Below, piece after piece: positions 38,227-47,160 of a DNA stretch of 64,000 nt. The stretch's first letter is position 1. Each line of letters opens with the position of its first letter. The translations under genes and the position numbers were made by a program. The notes beneath the pieces are model-generated. The model saw nothing but the letters and a program-made list of their open reading frames with translations. It had not been told where the DNA came from and made no database searches. Source of the stretch: Crossiella sp. CA-258035 (GTDB lineage: Bacteria; Actinomycetota; Actinomycetes; Mycobacteriales; Pseudonocardiaceae); the NCBI RefSeq assembly GCF_030064675.1, contig NZ_CP116413.1:7531501-7595500 (forward strand). The letters run 5' to 3'.

Positions 38227-39713
38227 CACCGCACCTCCTTCAGGATCAGCGTGTCCGGCAGGGTCGGCGACAGCAGCACCAGCTGGGCCGGTCGCACGCC
38301 GCGGAAGACCACGACCACCCGGCCGCGCTCCAGTGGTGAGGCGTCGGTGAGGTCGGGGTTGAGCCGCAGCAGCTCGGCCAGCGAGATGCCGTGCTCGGCG
38401 CAGACCGCGGTGAGGGTCTCGGTCTCGCCCTTAGCGGGTTCGACCCGGTATCTGTCCACTGTGTACTGGGCGAGCCGGGCGGGCACCGAGGGGTTGGGGC
38501 GGGCCAGGTCGGTGGCCAGCTGTTGCAGGCCAACGGGTGTGATGCTGCCGGGCACCCCGGCGAAGGAGTCCACGTCCACGTGGTCCACGCCGGGCACGGC
38601 CTGCGCGGTGGCCAGCACCTCGGAGAGGTAGGCGGGCTGGCCGAGCTCGCGGCCGGCGAAGCCGAGGCGGGCCAGCAGCGCGGCCCGCACGGCGGGTTCG
38701 ACCAGGTCCCAGCTGTGGTCGGGGTGCACCCGGATGTTGGCCGCGATCACCAGCAGCACCGGCTCCCGGACCGCGACCTCGGCGGGCAGCCCGGCGTCGC
38801 CGTGCGCGGCGAAGGCGGCCCGCAGCGTGGTCACGATCTCGGAGTCCGGGTGCAGCGGGATGTCGTCGACGCCCGCGACCGTGACGTGCACGACCTGGCG
38901 GGTGCCGTTGTAGAGCCGGCGCGCCTCGGCCCGGCCGATCCCGGCGCGGGCGCGGGCGAAGTCGGCGTAGTCGGGCACCGAGACCAGCCGGTCGAAGGCG
39001 GTGACCCGCAACGGGATGTTGCGCCGCAGCTGACCGGCGTCGTCCCGGTTGGCGCCACCGTCGGCGGGCAGCGGGTTGGTGACCGCGGAGACGCCCAGCG
39101 GGCGGGTGGTGAGCTGGGTGAGCTGGCCCGCGGTGAGGTTGCCCGCCTTGCCGAGGCCGACCCGGTAGCTGGCGCGCACGTTCTCCACGCCGGTGGGCAG
39201 TCGCGCGCCCTGCCTGCCGTCACCGAAAGTGATCTTGAGGAATCCGTTGTCCGCCAACGCGGTCACGTAGACCCGGTCGGTGGGTCCGTGCCCGGCCAGG
39301 CTGTCCACCTCTCGCCAGCGCACTCCGTCCACCCTGATCTCCAGGGTGCTCTCCGCGCCGAGCGGGGCGTGGCGAGCGGAGCGACGGGTCGGGGTCAACG
39401 CGCCCGCGGCCAGCCAGGCCAGCGGCTCCTGGCGGAGCAGGAAGGACTGGTTGGGCTTGCTCGCGTCGCCGCTGCCGATCGGCTCGTTCCGGCTGGCTCC
39501 GTGGGTGGCGCGGACCACGTTGCCGTGCACGCGCACGTTGCCGTGCACGTAGCGGTAGGCGAGATCGGCGGCCAGGGTGATCGTGGTGTGCACCTTCTCC
39601 CCCGGCCTGTCCTGCTCGACCGTCTGGGTCACCCCGGCGATCATGGCCAGTTCGGTGCCGCGCACCCCGGTGGTGCCGCCCGGCAGGTCGGCGCGCTCCC
39701 CGGTGACGATCAC
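38226..39713 (-). pseudogene. eCIS baseplate assembly protein (J-like), C-terminal fragment after a frameshift
   Basis: 495 codons from GTG 39713, but coding character continues upstream to about 39,738 (DGLTPGRW before VIVTGERADLPGGTTGVRG). This is the C-terminal part of a putative baseplate assembly protein (COG3299/gpJ-like: GFLKITFGDGRQGARLPTGVENVRASYRVG, VSVPDYADFARARAGIGRAEARRL, VREPVLLVIAANIRVHPD). Near the end, a LysM-like stretch (TLTAVCAEHGISLAELLRLNPDL ... ERGRVVVVF) is present. The frame is separated from the 39739-40680 fragment by one inserted base in CTCTAACGAC, where CTCTACGAC would restore the reading. Unlikely to be made as a functional protein. Confidence 0.85.
38454..38466. 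repeat. Near-match to GTCCACWGTGGAC
   Basis: GTCCACTGTGTAC, one base off, encoding Tyr-Thr-Val-Asp in the baseplate fragment. Confidence 0.5.
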
Positions 39714-39738
39714 CCAGCGGCCGGGGGTGAGGCCGTCG

Positions 39739-40680
39739 TTAGAGCTCGGCCAGCTCGATCACGTTGCCCGCCACCGGTTCCGGCACCGGCTCCTCGGCCA
39801 GTTCCAGCCTGTCCCCCCTGGCGTGGACGGTGGCGTCGCGCAGGTGGGAGAGCAGCGTGTCGTACTCGTCCAGCCAGGGCCGGTCCAGGGTCAGCTCGGT
39901 GACCTTGCCGCTGATGCCGAAGGCCTGCTTGGCCACGGTGCGCGCGGTGGTGACCCTGGCGGTGACGGTGGACAGCTTCTCGTCGCCGCCGATCTCCTGG
40001 CCCTTGCGCGGCCTGGTGACCACCACCCAGCTGCCCGGCCCGATGCCCTCGTACACGCCGTCCAGGGCGAGGATGGTGGGCGGGTTGAGCGCGTAGGTCT
40101 GGAGGGTGAACACGACCCGCTGCGGATCGTTCTCGTCGGCGGCGGTGCGCCGGAACCAGGCCACAAAACCCTTGCCGTGCGCCTGTCCCGGTGGCGCGTC
40201 GCCCACGGCCAGGTTGTGCTCGACCGGGTCCAGGCCGGAGCCGGTCAGGCCCTCCAGCTGGACCTTGATCTTCTTCTCCGCGTTCTCCTGGTGCACCTCC
40301 AGCTTCCGTTCCGGCAGCTGCCTGGTGAAGGTGAAGGACAGCCGGGTGCCGCTGGGGTTGAAGGTGAACCGGCCGGGGCCGAGGTCGATGGTGACCTCCT
40401 CGGTGAGGTCGGTGAGGTTGTGCTCCCAGGTGTCCTTGGCCGAGGTGAAGCTGAGCAGGGTCCGGCCGGGTTTCACCTGCTCGTCGTAGTCGACCTGCAC
40501 CCGCAGGGTTTGCAGCGTGCGCAGCGAGTCCTCGGCAGGCGCGGTGGCACCGAAGGGGGTGGCCACCACACGCATCGCGTGCAGTTCCTGCAACGCCTGC
40601 GGGGCGCTCAGGTCGGCCTGCCGCCAGGCCGGGTAGAGGGTGTCCCGCAGCCGGTCGTCCAATGTGGACAGAATCTGCAC
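39739..40680 (-). pseudogene. eCIS baseplate assembly protein (J-like), middle fragment
   Basis: 313 codons as an ORF, with the same frame clearly coding back to about 40,738 (SRYLASELSRIYAPGSGLG). It ends at TAA 39739-39741 because of a 1-nt frameshift; the 38226-39713 fragment continues the protein. It contains LHAMRVVATPFGATAP and LALDGVYEGIGPGSWVVVTRP, a module echoed just past the frameshift as DGLTPGRWVIVTGER. The usual N-terminal 250-300 residues of such baseplate proteins (a conserved domain before this module) are absent; instead the DUF4157 gene abuts in another phase. Confidence 0.8.
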
Positions 40681-42410
40681 GCCGAGGCCCGAGCCGGGCG
40701 CGTAGATCCGACTGAGTTCGCTTGCCAGGTAACGTGATCCGGCCGGTGGGCGGGGTCCACTTGGGACAGTGCGGGCTGCATGCGGTCGATCAGCAGGGCG
40801 CCGACCGAGGCGAGCGCGGCTTCCGGGGGCTGGGCGGAGACATCGGGGGCGGCGGGTTCCGGTTCGGCTGGGGCTGGCGCCGGGGCCGCGCCGCCGCCCC
40901 CGCCGGTGGGAGCGGATTCGGGGGCGGCGGGCGCAGGGCCAGGCCCGGCTCGAGCGAGGCCAGGCCCGGTGGCGGGGCCAGGCGTGGCAGCGGGCTCCGG
41001 AGCGGCGGCTGCCGGGGCTGCGGAGTTCGGCGAGCGGGTCTCGGCGGCGAGGGGCGCAGGGGCGGAGGGCTCAGCGACGGATGTCGCCGCGGGTTCCGGT
41101 TCCGCCACGGGCGTCGCTGGGATGGTTGGCTGCTCGGGCTCTGGATCGTCCACTTCGGACGGTTCCGGAGCCTGTTCCGCCTTGCTCGGCGGCGGCGCGG
41201 GGAAGCTCGGAGCCGGTGGCCTCCCACTCGCGGACAGCGTCACCTGATCCGCCGTCGGCACCCCGGAGACATCCAGGTCAGCCGCCGGAAGGTGGTCCTC
41301 CGGCTTCAGCTCGGGCTCGACTGGTTCCGGCGGCGGCTCGGGGTCCGGAGTGTCCACTTCGGACTCGGCGTCCGGTTCGAGGCCGAGGGGTTTTTCCTGT
41401 TCCGGGGGCTCTTCGCGGTCGAGCAGGCCGTGGCGGGCCAGGGGGCTGTCGGGGCCGGCCGCGGCGGCTTCGACGCGTTCCGGCTCGGCCGGGGGTTGCT
41501 GGGGTTCGGCTCGGGGCGCGATGGGAGCCGGGGTCGCGCCTGCCGGGGGCGCGGAGGCGGCGGGGAGCTGGGCCGCGGGCTGAGGGACGGCTTCCTGAGC
41601 CGGGGCGGGTTGTTCGACCTGCGGCTGCTCGTCCTCCTTCGCGGTGTCTTCCTGCTCGGCGTCCTCCTCCTCGGGCTCCTCCTTCTCCGGTTCCTCGGGC
41701 TTGGGGTCCTCGGGACGCGGCTCCTGCTCCGGCTCGGGTTCCGGTTCCGGCTCTGGCTCGAGTTCCGGTTGCGGCTCCGGGGTTTCCACCACGGGTTCGG
41801 GAACAGCACCGGTCTCCACCTCCGGCGCGGCCGCCGACTGGTCGACCTCCGCCAGCAGCTCCAGCACCCGCCGGTACTCCGAGGACGGCAACCGGTTCTC
41901 CAGCCGCGCCAGCACCGTCTCCCGCAGCTCCGGCGTGAACCGGCCCAGCTGCGACTTCTCCCTGACCTCGCCGGGAGCCTCCGCCAGGGACTCGGCCTCG
42001 CGTTCGGCCGGTTGGCCCGGGGTGCTGACGGCGCCGGGGTCGCGGCCCGCGGCCAGGTCGCCGAGGGGGTGTGGGGTCTGGATGGTGTGCAGCAGCTCGT
42101 GGGTGAGCAGGTGCCTGCCCTCGACGGTTTCCGGGCGGTAGCGGCCTTTGGCGAAGAAGATGTCCTGGCCGACCGTCACCGCCTCGGCCCCGACCAGCTC
42201 GGCGACCGTGGCGGCGTCGGTGTCGGTGTGCACCCGGACGCGGCTGAAGTCGTGGCCCAGGCGGGACTCCAGCTCTCGGCGCAGGGCCGGGTCGACCGGG
42301 TGGCCGGGTGCGGCGAGCACCTCGCGGAGCTCGCGGGGCACGCGGGCGGCGGTGGTCTCCGGCTTCTTGCGCTCCGAGGGCTTGGGCTGGCGGTCCAGTG
42401 ACCTGGTCAT
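40608..42410 (-). CDS. eCIS-associated DUF4157 protein, 3' end out of frame
   Basis: 600 codons. DUF4157 domain at about 38-112 (LRRELESRLGHDFSRVRVHTD) with the zincin-like motif HELLH at 104-108. A very long Pro/Glu/Ala-rich, probably disordered segment fills about 185-535. At about residue 557 (near 40,738) protein-like character moves to another frame: the last 44 codons in this frame look like non-coding readthrough, while the other phase becomes the baseplate fragment at 39739. DUF4157 proteins are common in eCIS loci, where they are candidate toxins or processing factors. The C-terminal end as read is probably an artefact of deletion or frameshift. The ATG overlaps the upstream stop by 4 bp. 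Confidence 0.8.
   Translation of the reverse strand: MTRSLDRQPKPSERKKPETTAARVPRELREVLAAPGHPVDPALRRELESRLGHDFSRVRVHTDTDAATVAELVGAEAVTVGQDIFFAKGRYRPETVEGRHLLTHELLHTIQTPHPLGDLAAGRDPGAVSTPGQPAEREAESLAEAPGEVREKSQLGRFTPELRETVLARLENRLPSSEYRRVLELLAEVDQSAAAPEVETGAVPEPVVETPEPQPELEPEPEPEPEPEQEPRPEDPKPEEPEKEEPEEEDAEQEDTAKEDEQPQVEQPAPAQEAVPQPAAQLPAASAPPAGATPAPIAPRAEPQQPPAEPERVEAAAAGPDSPLARHGLLDREEPPEQEKPLGLEPDAESEVDTPDPEPPPEPVEPELKPEDHLPAADLDVSGVPTADQVTLSASGRPPAPSFPAPPPSKAEQAPEPSEVDDPEPEQPTIPATPVAEPEPAATSVAEPSAPAPLAAETRSPNSAAPAAAAPEPAATPGPATGPGLARAGPGPAPAAPESAPTGGGGGAAPAPAPAEPEPAAPDVSAQPPEAALASVGALLIDRMQPALSQVDPAHRPDHVTWQANSVGSTRPARASACRFCPHWTTGCGTPSTRPGGRPT
40657..40669. repeat. Near-match to GTCCACWGTGGAC
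   Basis: GTCCAATGTGGAC, encoding Ser-Thr-Leu-Asp in the baseplate middle fragment; the minus strand shows CTGTCCACA, a DnaA-box-like 9-mer. Confidence 0.5.
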
Positions 42411-42655
42411 GGGGCCACCCCGGTCAGTCCACTGTGGACCGCTCTGGCCAGCGCCTGGCCGAGCCGGCGGGCGGACCTGGTGGGCGGAAGCGGCGGCACC
42501 CCGCCCACCAGGTCGATCTCCCGGCCGGTGAACCGGACGGGATGTTCGGTGAGCAGCCTGGTCAGCTCGCGCTGGAAGGACTCGGCCACCCGCTCGGTGT
42601 TCAGTCGACCGAAGCCGGTGAAGGACAGCTCGCCGATCTCGATGTTCACACCCAT
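42407..42655 (-). CDS. Small conserved eCIS protein
   Basis: 82 residues from ATG 42655 (MGVNIEIGELSFTGFGRLNTERVAESFQRELTRLLTEHP). A short protein of this kind, starting with a beta strand and followed by one long helix, is commonly found between the ATPase and the DUF4157 gene of phage-tail-like clusters. It overlaps the ATPase end by 10 bp and the DUF4157 start by 4 bp, so the three are translationally coupled. Function unknown. Confidence 0.75.
   Translation of the reverse strand: MGVNIEIGELSFTGFGRLNTERVAESFQRELTRLLTEHPVRFTGREIDLVGGVPPLPPTRSARRLGQALARAVHSGLTGVAP
42427..42439. repeat. Palindrome GTCCACTGTGGAC
   Basis: Exact copy inside the small eCIS gene, here read in a different phase (Val-His-Ser-Gly) from the Ser-Thr-Val-Asp copies. 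Confidence 0.7.
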
Positions 42656-44535
42656 CCGGCCACCTCCGGCGGGGTGAGCGCGCGCTCCAGCTTCAGGTAC
42701 TCGGTGCGCGCGGCGGCCAGCAGGTGCCGCATGCCCAGCGCGGTGCCCTCCTCGGCGGCCAGGAAGGCCGCGGACAGCGCGACGTTGCGGATGCTGCCGC
42801 CCGCCACCGTCAACTGGGCCAGCCGGGCCACGTCCAGGCCGTCGGTCGGCGTGGCGGCCGGGATGACCCGGCGCCAGATCTCGGCGCGTTCGGCCGGGCC
42901 CGGGAACGGGAAGTCGACCACGAACCGGATGCGCCGCAGGAAGGCCGAGTCCAGGGCCTTCTTCATGTTGGTGGTCAGGATGGCCAGGCCGCGGTAGGAC
43001 TCCATCCGCATCAGCAGGTAGCTGACCTCGATGTTGGCGTAGCGGTCGTGACTGTCCTTGATCTCGCTGCGCTTGCCGAACAGGGCGTCCGCCTCGTCGA
43101 AGAGCAGCAGCGCGCCGCCGCGCTCGGCCGCGTCGAACACCCGGCGCAGGTTCTTCTCGGTCTCGCCGATGTACTTGCTGACCACCTGGGACAGGTCCAC
43201 CACGAACAGGTCCAGCCCCAGCTGACCGGCCAGCACCTCGGCGGCCAGCGTCTTTCCCGTGCCGCTGCCCCCGGCGAAGAGCGCGGTGACGCCCAGCCCC
43301 CGGCGCAGCACCCGCTCGAAACCCCAGTCCTGGTGCACCACTGCGCGCTGCCGGACGTGCGCGATGATCTCGGTGAGGATGGTGCGCTGTGCCTGTGGCA
43401 GCACCAGGTCCGCCCACCCGGCGCGCGGCGCCACCCGCTGTCCCAGCTCCTCCAGCGCCACCCTGGCCTGGTCCAGACCGGCCTGCCAGGCCAGCGCCGC
43501 CGGGTTCCCGCCCTCGCGCGCGCCCCTGCGCACCGACTCACCGGCGGCCCTGATCACGTGGCCGGGCAAGGAGAACTGGGCGGTCAACCGGCGCAGGTCG
43601 ATCTCCGACATGGCCGCGCCGGAGCCGTTGAGCGCACCGGCCCACAGCTCCCGCTGCTCGTCCTCGGTCGGCGCGGGCACCGTGATCCGGGCGCGGATCT
43701 GGTCACCGGAGACCGGGTCGGTGCTGGAGACCACCACCGGCGCGCCGAGGCCGCTGATGAACCGCGCCACCGCCGCCCGCCGGGTCGGGCTCGGCTCGGC
43801 GACCTCCAGCAGCAGCGCGCCCGGCAGCAGCAGCGCCTCCCGCTCCCACAGCCGCCCCAGCAACTCCCGCTCGGCCGGGTCGCTGGGCAGGTCCTCCGCA
43901 CGCAGCACGTGCAGGGACAGCCCGCCCTGTTCGGCGGCAGCCGCGGCGACCTCCCAGCGGGTGCGTTCGTCCGCGCCGACCAGCTCCACCTGCGGCCGGC
44001 CGCCTGGCTCGTGCCAGTGCGCGAGCAGCTCCCGCGCCGCCTGCCACTGCGAGTCCGGCAGCTCGGCCTCCGCGCCGACCCGGTGCAGCAGGCCGTGCAG
44101 CCGACTGTCCACATAGGGCACTCCGACCAGGAAGTGCAGCACCCGCTCGCTGATCCGCAGCCGCGCGGTGGTCAGCGAGCCCGGGTCCAGCTCAAGCAGC
44201 AGCCAGCGGCGCAGCGGCGCGACCGGCGGCAGCGCGCTCCAGTGCGGTTCGGCCAGCGCGGCCAGGGCCAGCGAGAAGGTCGGATGGCCGCGCTCGGGAT
44301 CGCCCGCCGCGGCGGCGCAGCGGGCCGCGGTGCTGGGGTCCAGCTCCATCGCCGCGCACAGCAGCAGCACGTCCCGCTCGAAGCCGGACAGGCCGAAGCA
44401 CACGCACAGCGCGTCCAACGCGGTCAGTTCCCCCGACGCGACAACGGGTTCGGCTGCCGGGCCGAGGCCGGCGGCGTGCGCGTCCAGGCGCGCGAGCACC
44501 CGGCGCACCGCCGTGACCACCGCGTCCTGATGCAC
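42646..44535 (-). CDS. eCIS AAA+ ATPase
   Basis: 629 residues. A divergent N-terminal region of about 380 residues is followed by one AAA+ domain: Walker A GGSGTGKT (about 418-425), SKYIGETEKNLRRVF, Walker B ALLLFDEADALFGKRSEIKDSHDRYANIE and the Arg-finger region LRRIRFVVDFPFPGP. It corresponds to the Pvc15/Afp15 ATPase of contractile injection systems, thought to help assembly or load cargo. GTG 44535 is chosen because coding character begins there, 17 bp after the DUF4255 stop. The longer open frame upstream is antisense-like. Confidence 0.9.
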   Translation of the reverse strand: MHQDAVVTAVRRVLARLDAHAAGLGPAAEPVVASGELTALDALCVCFGLSGFERDVLLLCAAMELDPSTAARCAAAAGDPERGHPTFSLALAALAEPHWSALPPVAPLRRWLLLELDPGSLTTARLRISERVLHFLVGVPYVDSRLHGLLHRVGAEAELPDSQWQAARELLAHWHEPGGRPQVELVGADERTRWEVAAAAAEQGGLSLHVLRAEDLPSDPAERELLGRLWEREALLLPGALLLEVAEPSPTRRAAVARFISGLGAPVVVSSTDPVSGDQIRARITVPAPTEDEQRELWAGALNGSGAAMSEIDLRRLTAQFSLPGHVIRAAGESVRRGAREGGNPAALAWQAGLDQARVALEELGQRVAPRAGWADLVLPQAQRTILTEIIAHVRQRAVVHQDWGFERVLRRGLGVTALFAGGSGTGKTLAAEVLAGQLGLDLFVVDLSQVVSKYIGETEKNLRRVFDAAERGGALLLFDEADALFGKRSEIKDSHDRYANIEVSYLLMRMESYRGLAILTTNMKKALDSAFLRRIRFVVDFPFPGPAERAEIWRRVIPAATPTDGLDVARLAQLTVAGGSIRNVALSAAFLAAEEGTALGMRHLLAAARTEYLKLERALTPPEVAGWV

Positions 44536-44552
44536 CCGCCGACCCCCTCTCC

Positions 44553-45767
44553 TCAGCCGGTGATCTCCACGCTCGGTCCGGTGAACGCGCCGTCGGCGAA
44601 CTCCAGCGGGCTCTGCGCGCCGTCCACCTGCACCCGCACCAGGTAGCGGCCCGGCGCCACGTCGTTGATCGGCACGGTGAACTCGTGCCCCGGCACACTG
44701 CCGCTGAACAGCGGGAACGGCGCGGTGAACTGGTAGCCGCCCGCGTCGTTGCCGTCCAGCAGCAGCACCGCGCGCTGCTCCGGCCGCACCGGCAGGTCCA
44801 CCCGGACCCACACCACGCCCGGCCGCTGTTCGGCGCGCACAACCTTCGGCCTGCGCACGTACGGCGCGGCGTTGGACTCCAGCAGCGGCCTCGGCTCGCC
44901 TGCCGGATCGAGCTGGACCGGGTAGCGCAGCTGCACGGTGTGCACGCCGGGCGGCAGGTCCGCCGGCTGGCCCAGCACCACCTGGGCCTCGGCGATCCGG
45001 CGCACCGGCGCGGCCAGCCCGCCGACCAGCGCCACCGGATCGGGGCGGCCCAGGTTGAGGCCGGTCAGCACCAGGTCCCGGTCGCCGGTGATCGGCGCGG
45101 TGTCCGGCTGGGTGCCCGGCGCGGCCCCGGCGGGCAGCGAGAGCACCTGCTCGACCACCGGCCGCACGAACGGCTCGACCTGGATGTGCCTGCGCAGCAC
45201 CGGTTTCCCGGCCTGCGGCACGCTGCGCCCGTCCACCAGCACCACCGAGGCCAGGTAGTGCAGCGAGAGCGCGTACGGGGTCTGGAACAGCATCGACCAC
45301 AACTTCGACTGGTCGTCCAGGTCCAGCTGGGCCGGGGTGAAGCGCACCTTGTGCGGCGCGGCGGCCAGGTCGCTGCCCGCCAGGTGCGGGTGGAACAGCG
45401 CCGCGTCCTCGATGTCCTTGCGGGACAGGACCGGGCCCTCGTGCAGTGCGCGCACCACGCTGCCCAGCAGCCGCTGCGGCAGCGAGCTGGCCTCCTCGCC
45501 GTGGAAGCTGACCAGGTAGTGCAGGTCGAGCGCGGCCTGTGGCCTGCGCAGCACCGCGCCGTCCGGGCCCCTGGTGGGCGCGTCCGCGTTGCGCAGCGAG
45601 CCGGTCGGCGTGACCTGGTACAGGAACACCGAGATCAGCGGGTCCGAGGGCGGCTCGGTCGGCGACTTCCGCGGGTGCACGTTGACCGCGACGTCGATGT
45701 CCAGCGAGCGGGCCAGGTAGGCGCACAGCGCGTGCGTGACGTGCGCGACGGCGAGCGTGTTGCTCAT
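44553..45767 (-). CDS. eCIS cap protein with DUF4255 domain
   Basis: 404 residues. N-terminal DUF4255/Pvc16_N domain (VAHVTHALCAYLARSL ... ISVFLYQVTPTGSLRNADAPTRGPDG ... LDLHYLVSFHGEE), the family that caps the tail tube in Afp/PVC-type particles. The C-terminal 170 residues are beta-rich (VVRAEQRPGVVWVRVDLPVRPEQRAVLLLDG), probably Ig/TIG-like repeats. The ATG overlaps the stop of the upstream gene by 4 bp. Confidence 0.9.
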   Translation of the reverse strand: MSNTLAVAHVTHALCAYLARSLDIDVAVNVHPRKSPTEPPSDPLISVFLYQVTPTGSLRNADAPTRGPDGAVLRRPQAALDLHYLVSFHGEEASSLPQRLLGSVVRALHEGPVLSRKDIEDAALFHPHLAGSDLAAAPHKVRFTPAQLDLDDQSKLWSMLFQTPYALSLHYLASVVLVDGRSVPQAGKPVLRRHIQVEPFVRPVVEQVLSLPAGAAPGTQPDTAPITGDRDLVLTGLNLGRPDPVALVGGLAAPVRRIAEAQVVLGQPADLPPGVHTVQLRYPVQLDPAGEPRPLLESNAAPYVRRPKVVRAEQRPGVVWVRVDLPVRPEQRAVLLLDGNDAGGYQFTAPFPLFSGSVPGHEFTVPINDVAPGRYLVRVQVDGAQSPLEFADGAFTGPSVEITG

Positions 45768-46447
45768 CGGTCACCACCGAGGTACTCGGCCAGGCCGATC
45801 GCCGGTTCCACCCGCCGGGGCTGTTCCCGTTGCCGCGCGGGGGTTTCCGGCAGCGCGGCGATGACCTCGACCCGGCCGATGCGCACCGTCACCGACGGCG
45901 CGGCCGGTTCCGGCGCGCGACCCCGGCGGGAGGTCACCGCGGCCCGGCGCCGGGGTCCGGGCCGCGGTGGGGCTGCGGGGCCGGCCGACGCGGCTGGGGA
46001 TTCCACATCGGCCGGCCCGTGGAGTGGAGCGGCGGTAACCGGGGTCCGCCGCTCCGTGATGGTCTTCTCGTTGACAGAACGGACCTCGTGGCGCACCGGT
46101 TCAACCACGGTGCGCACCGGCGGCAGCGCCGGCGTCGGCACCGGCCCGGCCCCGGCGGACGCGGTCGCCGACGGGCCTGCCGTCGGCGAGTGCGCCGGGA
46201 CCGGTTCCGCCGAGGGAGCGGCGGCCGGTGGTGGGACGGCGCTCGGCGCTGCCGCCGGGCTCCCCGGGCCTACGACGCCCGGGGTGGTGGCCCGCGGCAG
46301 TTCGGCGGAGTCGGGTTCCGCCGCCGCGGGTTCGCCACGTTCGAACAGCTGGGCCAGCCGGGGTCGCACCGGCGTGGCGTCGGTGGGCAGGCCCGCGCCG
46401 GGCAGGCAGCGGGCGAGCAGGCGGTCGAGGAAGTCGGGCTCACCCAT
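45764..46447 (-). CDS. Pro/Ala-rich eCIS linker protein
   Basis: 227 residues. A short conserved head (MGEPDFLDRLLARCLPG) and a conserved tail (PSVTVRIGRVEVIAALPE ... PAIGLAEYLGGDR) are joined by a disordered Pro/Ala/Ser-rich stretch. This arrangement recurs in phage-tail-like clusters between the cap and the gp26-like gene, but no function is known. It overlaps both neighbours (8 bp and 4 bp). Confidence 0.75.
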   Translation of the reverse strand: MGEPDFLDRLLARCLPGAGLPTDATPVRPRLAQLFERGEPAAAEPDSAELPRATTPGVVGPGSPAAAPSAVPPPAAAPSAEPVPAHSPTAGPSATASAGAGPVPTPALPPVRTVVEPVRHEVRSVNEKTITERRTPVTAAPLHGPADVESPAASAGPAAPPRPGPRRRAAVTSRRGRAPEPAAPSVTVRIGRVEVIAALPETPARQREQPRRVEPAIGLAEYLGGDR

Positions 46448-47156
46448 CTCCCACCAGCTCCAGGTAGTGGCGGCGGGCAGGACTCAGCGCGAGCACCTCC
46501 GGCTCGGTCCAGCCGTAGGCACTGGCCAGCGCGTGCACCTCCAGGAGCAGGCCGCGGGCCCAGGAGTCCAGCTCGGCCCACAGGTAGCCCGCGATGTCCA
46601 GCAGCGCCCTGGCCCGGCTGCCGCAGGCCACACACGGCACGTCCAGCAGCACCTCGGCGGCCGGGTCCAGCTCGGCGGCGGCCGAGGCCACCGCGGCCCG
46701 CACCGGCGGCGGCAGCTCGTCCGCGCCGACCGGTTTCCCGGCGCTGGTGGCGGTCAGCACGATCCGGCGCAGCAGCTCGCCGCGCGCGTCCCGGCCCGCC
46801 TGCCCCGCGGCCAGCACGTCAGCGGGCGTGGGTGGCCGCAACCGCACCCGGTAGCCGCCGTGCTCGACCCAGACCGGTTCGTCGGCCGACTCGATGGCCA
46901 GCACCGCGCCCGCGGTGAAGTCGAACTCCAGCTCCTTGGCGCAGTCCGGGCAGGACAGCCGCCCGGTGAGCCGGTCACCGAAGAGCTCGCGGCGCAGGCC
47001 GAACAGCTCCCGGTCCCGCTGCCCGACCGGGACGCCGAGCAGCTCCTCCGCACCGGCAGCCGGGCGGGCCAGCCGGTGCAGCAGCAGCGCCCGCTGGGGG
47101 TGCCCGGACGGCAGCCCGTGCTCCCAGGCCGCCAGCAGCTCGCTCGCCGAGGTCAT
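46440..47156 (-). CDS. eCIS baseplate-hub (T4 gp26-like) protein
   Basis: 238 residues. Two CxxC pairs (CPDC at 69-72 and CVAC at 175-178) could bind zinc. The C-terminal region (ELDSWARGLLLEVHALASAYGWTEPEVLALSPARRHYLELV) is the hallmark of T4-base-plate-like proteins in phage-tail clusters, where a peptide rule of the form AxAYGW/xEPEIL recurs. It starts 4 bp after the tube gene stop and ends inside the next gene. Confidence 0.8.
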   Translation of the reverse strand: MTSASELLAAWEHGLPSGHPQRALLLHRLARPAAGAEELLGVPVGQRDRELFGLRRELFGDRLTGRLSCPDCAKELEFDFTAGAVLAIESADEPVWVEHGGYRVRLRPPTPADVLAAGQAGRDARGELLRRIVLTATSAGKPVGADELPPPVRAAVASAAAELDPAAEVLLDVPCVACGSRARALLDIAGYLWAELDSWARGLLLEVHALASAYGWTEPEVLALSPARRHYLELVGDG

Positions 47157-47160
47157 CGGA

